Part shown: one piece after another, positions 53,464-55,097 of the stretch
How positions within the stretch are numbered: the stretch's first letter is position 1
How the letters are laid out: the number at the start of each line of letters is the position of its first letter
Source: Anaerolineales bacterium
Lineage (GTDB): Bacteria > Chloroflexota > Anaerolineae > Anaerolineales > Villigracilaceae
DNA: 55,097 nt
Reading direction: 5' to 3'
Assembly (NCBI GenBank): GCA_016789365.1
Contig: JAEURH010000008.1
Span: 1-55,097, forward strand
The notes under the pieces: generated by a model
The model's input: only the letters and a program-made list of their open reading frames with translations
The model's database searches: none
What the model was told of the DNA's origin: nothing
Translations under genes and position numbers: made by a program

Positions 53464-54804
53464 CTATGCTGTTTCTAAATATCGTTCAATTTCGTAATCT
53501 GTCACACGCAAGCGGAAATCATCCCACTCTTCATATTTTGCACGTAAATAGGCTTCAAACAAGAAATCGCCGAGGGCTTCTTTCAACACCGCATCTTTCT
53601 CCAACTCGCTTAAAGATTCAGCCAATGAACCAGGCAATTCAGTCACACCCAATTTGGTGCGTTCTTCTTTATTCAAATGATACAAGTTGATGTTGTTCAA
53701 TGGTTTCGGTGCTTGCATCTTTTTATCAATGCCATCTAACGCGGCGGCGAGCATGGCAGTAAAAGCGATATATGGGTTACAAGATGGGTCAGGGAAACGT
53801 AACTCAGCACGCACAGATTTATCTCGACCTTCTGTGTAACGCGGAATACGAATCAATGCCGAGCGGTTTTGTTGTGCCCAACCAATATATACAGGGGCTT
53901 CATAACCCGGTACTAAACGTTTATATGAATTGACTGTTGGAGCGACAACACCTGCTAAAGCACGTGCATGTTCCAATTGACCAGCAATAAATGAATATGC
54001 TAATGGTGATAAACGCGCTTCATCTTTTGCATCAAAAAATAAATTGTTGCCAGATTTTGTATCAAACAAAGATTGATGGCAGTGCATACCAGAGCCATTG
54101 ATTCCGTACACAGGCTTGGGCATGAAAGAAGCGACCAAACCATGTTGCGCCGCAATCGCTTTGACCGTGTATTTCAACGTCAAAACATTATCAGCGGCTT
54201 TAAGAGCATCAGCAAAACGAAAATCAATTTCATGTTGCCCTAATGCAACTTCGTGATGCCCAACTTCAACATCTAAACCCATTGCATCTAACGCATCCAT
54301 TAATGCTGTGCGAACAACAACGGCTTCATCGAAAGATGAAAAATCAAAATAGCCACCAGTATCATGTGGGGCAGGGTGAACGCCATGACCATTTTCACCT
54401 TTGAACAAGAAAAATTCTGGTTCTGGTCCAATGTTGTACTTCCAACCTTTTTCATCTAACTTTTTCAAAATGCGTTTCAATGCACCACGTGGGTCCCCGG
54501 GAAATGGGTCGCCTGATGGAGTGAAAATATCGCAAAACACACGCGCTCGTTTTGCACCATCCCCAGACCATGGCAAAACTGCATACGTGCTTGCATCAAC
54601 TTTCAAACGCATATCACTTTCTTGAATGCGAGCAAACCCTTCAACAGATGAACCGTCAAACCATGCGCCATCTTCCAACACGCCTTCCAAATGACGAATA
54701 GGCATGTCTACACTTTTCACAGCACCAAGCACATCGGTGAATTGCAGTGAAAGAAACTTCACCTTATCTTCTTTTACTTTCTTGATTAAATCTTTTGAAT
54801 CCAT
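53464..54804 (-). CDS. glnA: glutamine synthetase, type I
   Basis: ATP-dependent ammonia assimilation (glutamate to glutamine) in a cytoplasmic dodecamer. 446 residues, the size of GSI-alpha. Seen: N-terminal beta-grasp KVKFLSLQFTDVLGAVKSVD, WFDGSSVEGFARI.ESDM, the GPEPEFFLF metal site, VEVGHHEVALGQHEIDFRF, VNSYKRLVPGYEAPVYI, RSALIRIPRY and RAELRFPDPSCNPYIAFTAM. The place of the adenylylation loop reads NLYHLNKEERTKLG rather than NLYDLPPEE, as in Bacillus-type enzymes that are feedback-inhibited instead of adenylylated. AAGGAG precedes the ATG by seven bases. A terminator follows. Confidence 0.97.
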   Translation of the reverse strand: MDSKDLIKKVKEDKVKFLSLQFTDVLGAVKSVDMPIRHLEGVLEDGAWFDGSSVEGFARIQESDMRLKVDASTYAVLPWSGDGAKRARVFCDIFTPSGDPFPGDPRGALKRILKKLDEKGWKYNIGPEPEFFLFKGENGHGVHPAPHDTGGYFDFSSFDEAVVVRTALMDALDAMGLDVEVGHHEVALGQHEIDFRFADALKAADNVLTLKYTVKAIAAQHGLVASFMPKPVYGINGSGMHCHQSLFDTKSGNNLFFDAKDEARLSPLAYSFIAGQLEHARALAGVVAPTVNSYKRLVPGYEAPVYIGWAQQNRSALIRIPRYTEGRDKSVRAELRFPDPSCNPYIAFTAMLAAALDGIDKKMQAPKPLNNINLYHLNKEERTKLGVTELPGSLAESLSELEKDAVLKEALGDFLFEAYLRAKYEEWDDFRLRVTDYEIERYLETA

Positions 54805-54830
54805 TTTTTCTCCTTTTTGATTTTTGAAAT

Positions 54831-55097
54831 TTACTTACTATCTACAGCGACTTCTTGCGCTTCTTGCTTGACCTGTTGCTTGCTTCTGCTATTGATAAAT
54901 GCTACTGCCCCGATGATGATTGCCGTCGCCAACCAAATACGTGGCTCCAGAATTTCATTTCCGAAAAAGTAACCTAACAACACCGCCACAATCGGGTTGA
55001 CATATGCATACGTCGCAACCAATGAAATTGGCGCGTTTTGTAACAGCCAAATGTATGAACCAAACCCGATAATAGAACCAATTGTGATTAAGTAAAT
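54831..55097 (-). CDS. EamA-family transporter, C-terminal part
   Basis: Partial gene open at the right edge; 88 residues of frame are in the window. They show the last three TM helices of an EamA (DMT) transporter: ITIGSIIGFGSYIWLLQNAP, SLVATYAYVNPIVAVLLGYF, FGNEILEPRIWLATAIIIGA, and a polar tail ending VAVDSK. The VNPxxAVLLG...E motif is typical of the second repeat. It is upstream of glnA on the same strand, with 26 bases between them. Not the same protein as the EamA gene at 34025. Confidence 0.85.
   Translation of the reverse strand: MYLITIGSIIGFGSYIWLLQNAPISLVATYAYVNPIVAVLLGYFFGNEILEPRIWLATAIIIGAVAFINSRSKQQVKQEAQEVAVDSK

Overview
The window looks like a piece of an uncultured Chloroflexota genome, most probably class Anaerolineae. 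This is inferred from family content and style, not from a 16S gene. The pointers are: modest GC (low forties by eye); a Tad pilus operon with no outer-membrane secretin; a giant two-cyclase/AAA/TPR protein; a TPR protein packed with 'PDWL' motifs; alternative GTG/TTG starts; several -10 boxes 6-9 bases from an ATG (leaderless style); and a very heavy load of short palindromic repeats. Coding density is high, genes lie on both strands, and no stretch over 300 bases lacks a gene.

Layout. 1-9032 (+): the 3' end of queA, a family 5 uracil-DNA glycosylase, two membrane-anchored alpha/beta hydrolases, an S51-like protein with a cysteinyl-tRNA-synthetase-type tail, pyrimidine-nucleoside phosphorylase, the PDWL/TPR protein and ndk. 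9151-11134 (-): a six-TM protein, rsfS, thpR and a single-domain response regulator. 11355-14479: a DUF1684 protein (+), then on - a zinc-finger protein, an ECF sigma factor, tRNA-Val(CAC) and a LysM/M23 peptidase. 14634-25642 (-): MFS exporter, SRAP/YedK, PAS histidine kinase, selB, a coiled-coil protein, and a three-gene complex-I-like membrane operon. 25796-31227 (+): DUF3048 lipoprotein, two small membrane proteins, a MenC/NSAAR enolase-superfamily enzyme and a CapA-like lipoprotein. 31233-33948 (-): Lgt-like protein, TlpA thioredoxin, a HEAT/TM protein and a nucleotidyltransferase, with an EamA pseudogene remnant between the last two. 34025-40094 (+): EamA transporter, GNAT, and three polytopic glycosyltransferase-like proteins. 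40188-49200 (+): NarL regulator and DegS-like kinase, then the Tad export core (cpaB, RR-tadZ, cpaF, tadB, tadC), comF and hpf. 49224-55097 (-): the giant cyclase, glnA and the end of an EamA transporter.

Short repeats are the strongest signal outside the genes. Families named here: R1 (ends GTCATTGCGAG / CTCGCAATGAC, nine copies or half copies), R2 (TGGTCTCGATA...CTCGACCA, three copies, two nested inside R1), R3 (GTGCGTCGCGC palindrome), R4 (CCACAGAG...TTTGTGG and related), R5 (CAGACCGCAGAC...GTCTGCGGTC), R6 (CTTCGACAGGCTCAG), R7 (CGTAATTCGTAATTCG), R8 (CCCTCTCCC...GGTGAGGG) and R9 (tandem TCTCCAA). Several sit inside reading frames (queA, the S51-like gene, the PDWL gene, selB, the CapA-like gene, a glycosyltransferase). 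Others supply start codons, stop codons or ribosome binding sites to neighbours. The points most worth following are this repeat capture, the complex-I-like trio that has lost the canonical channel lysines, the PDWL repeat protein, the soluble-adenylyl-cyclase-type enzyme, and the S51/CysRS-tail fusion.
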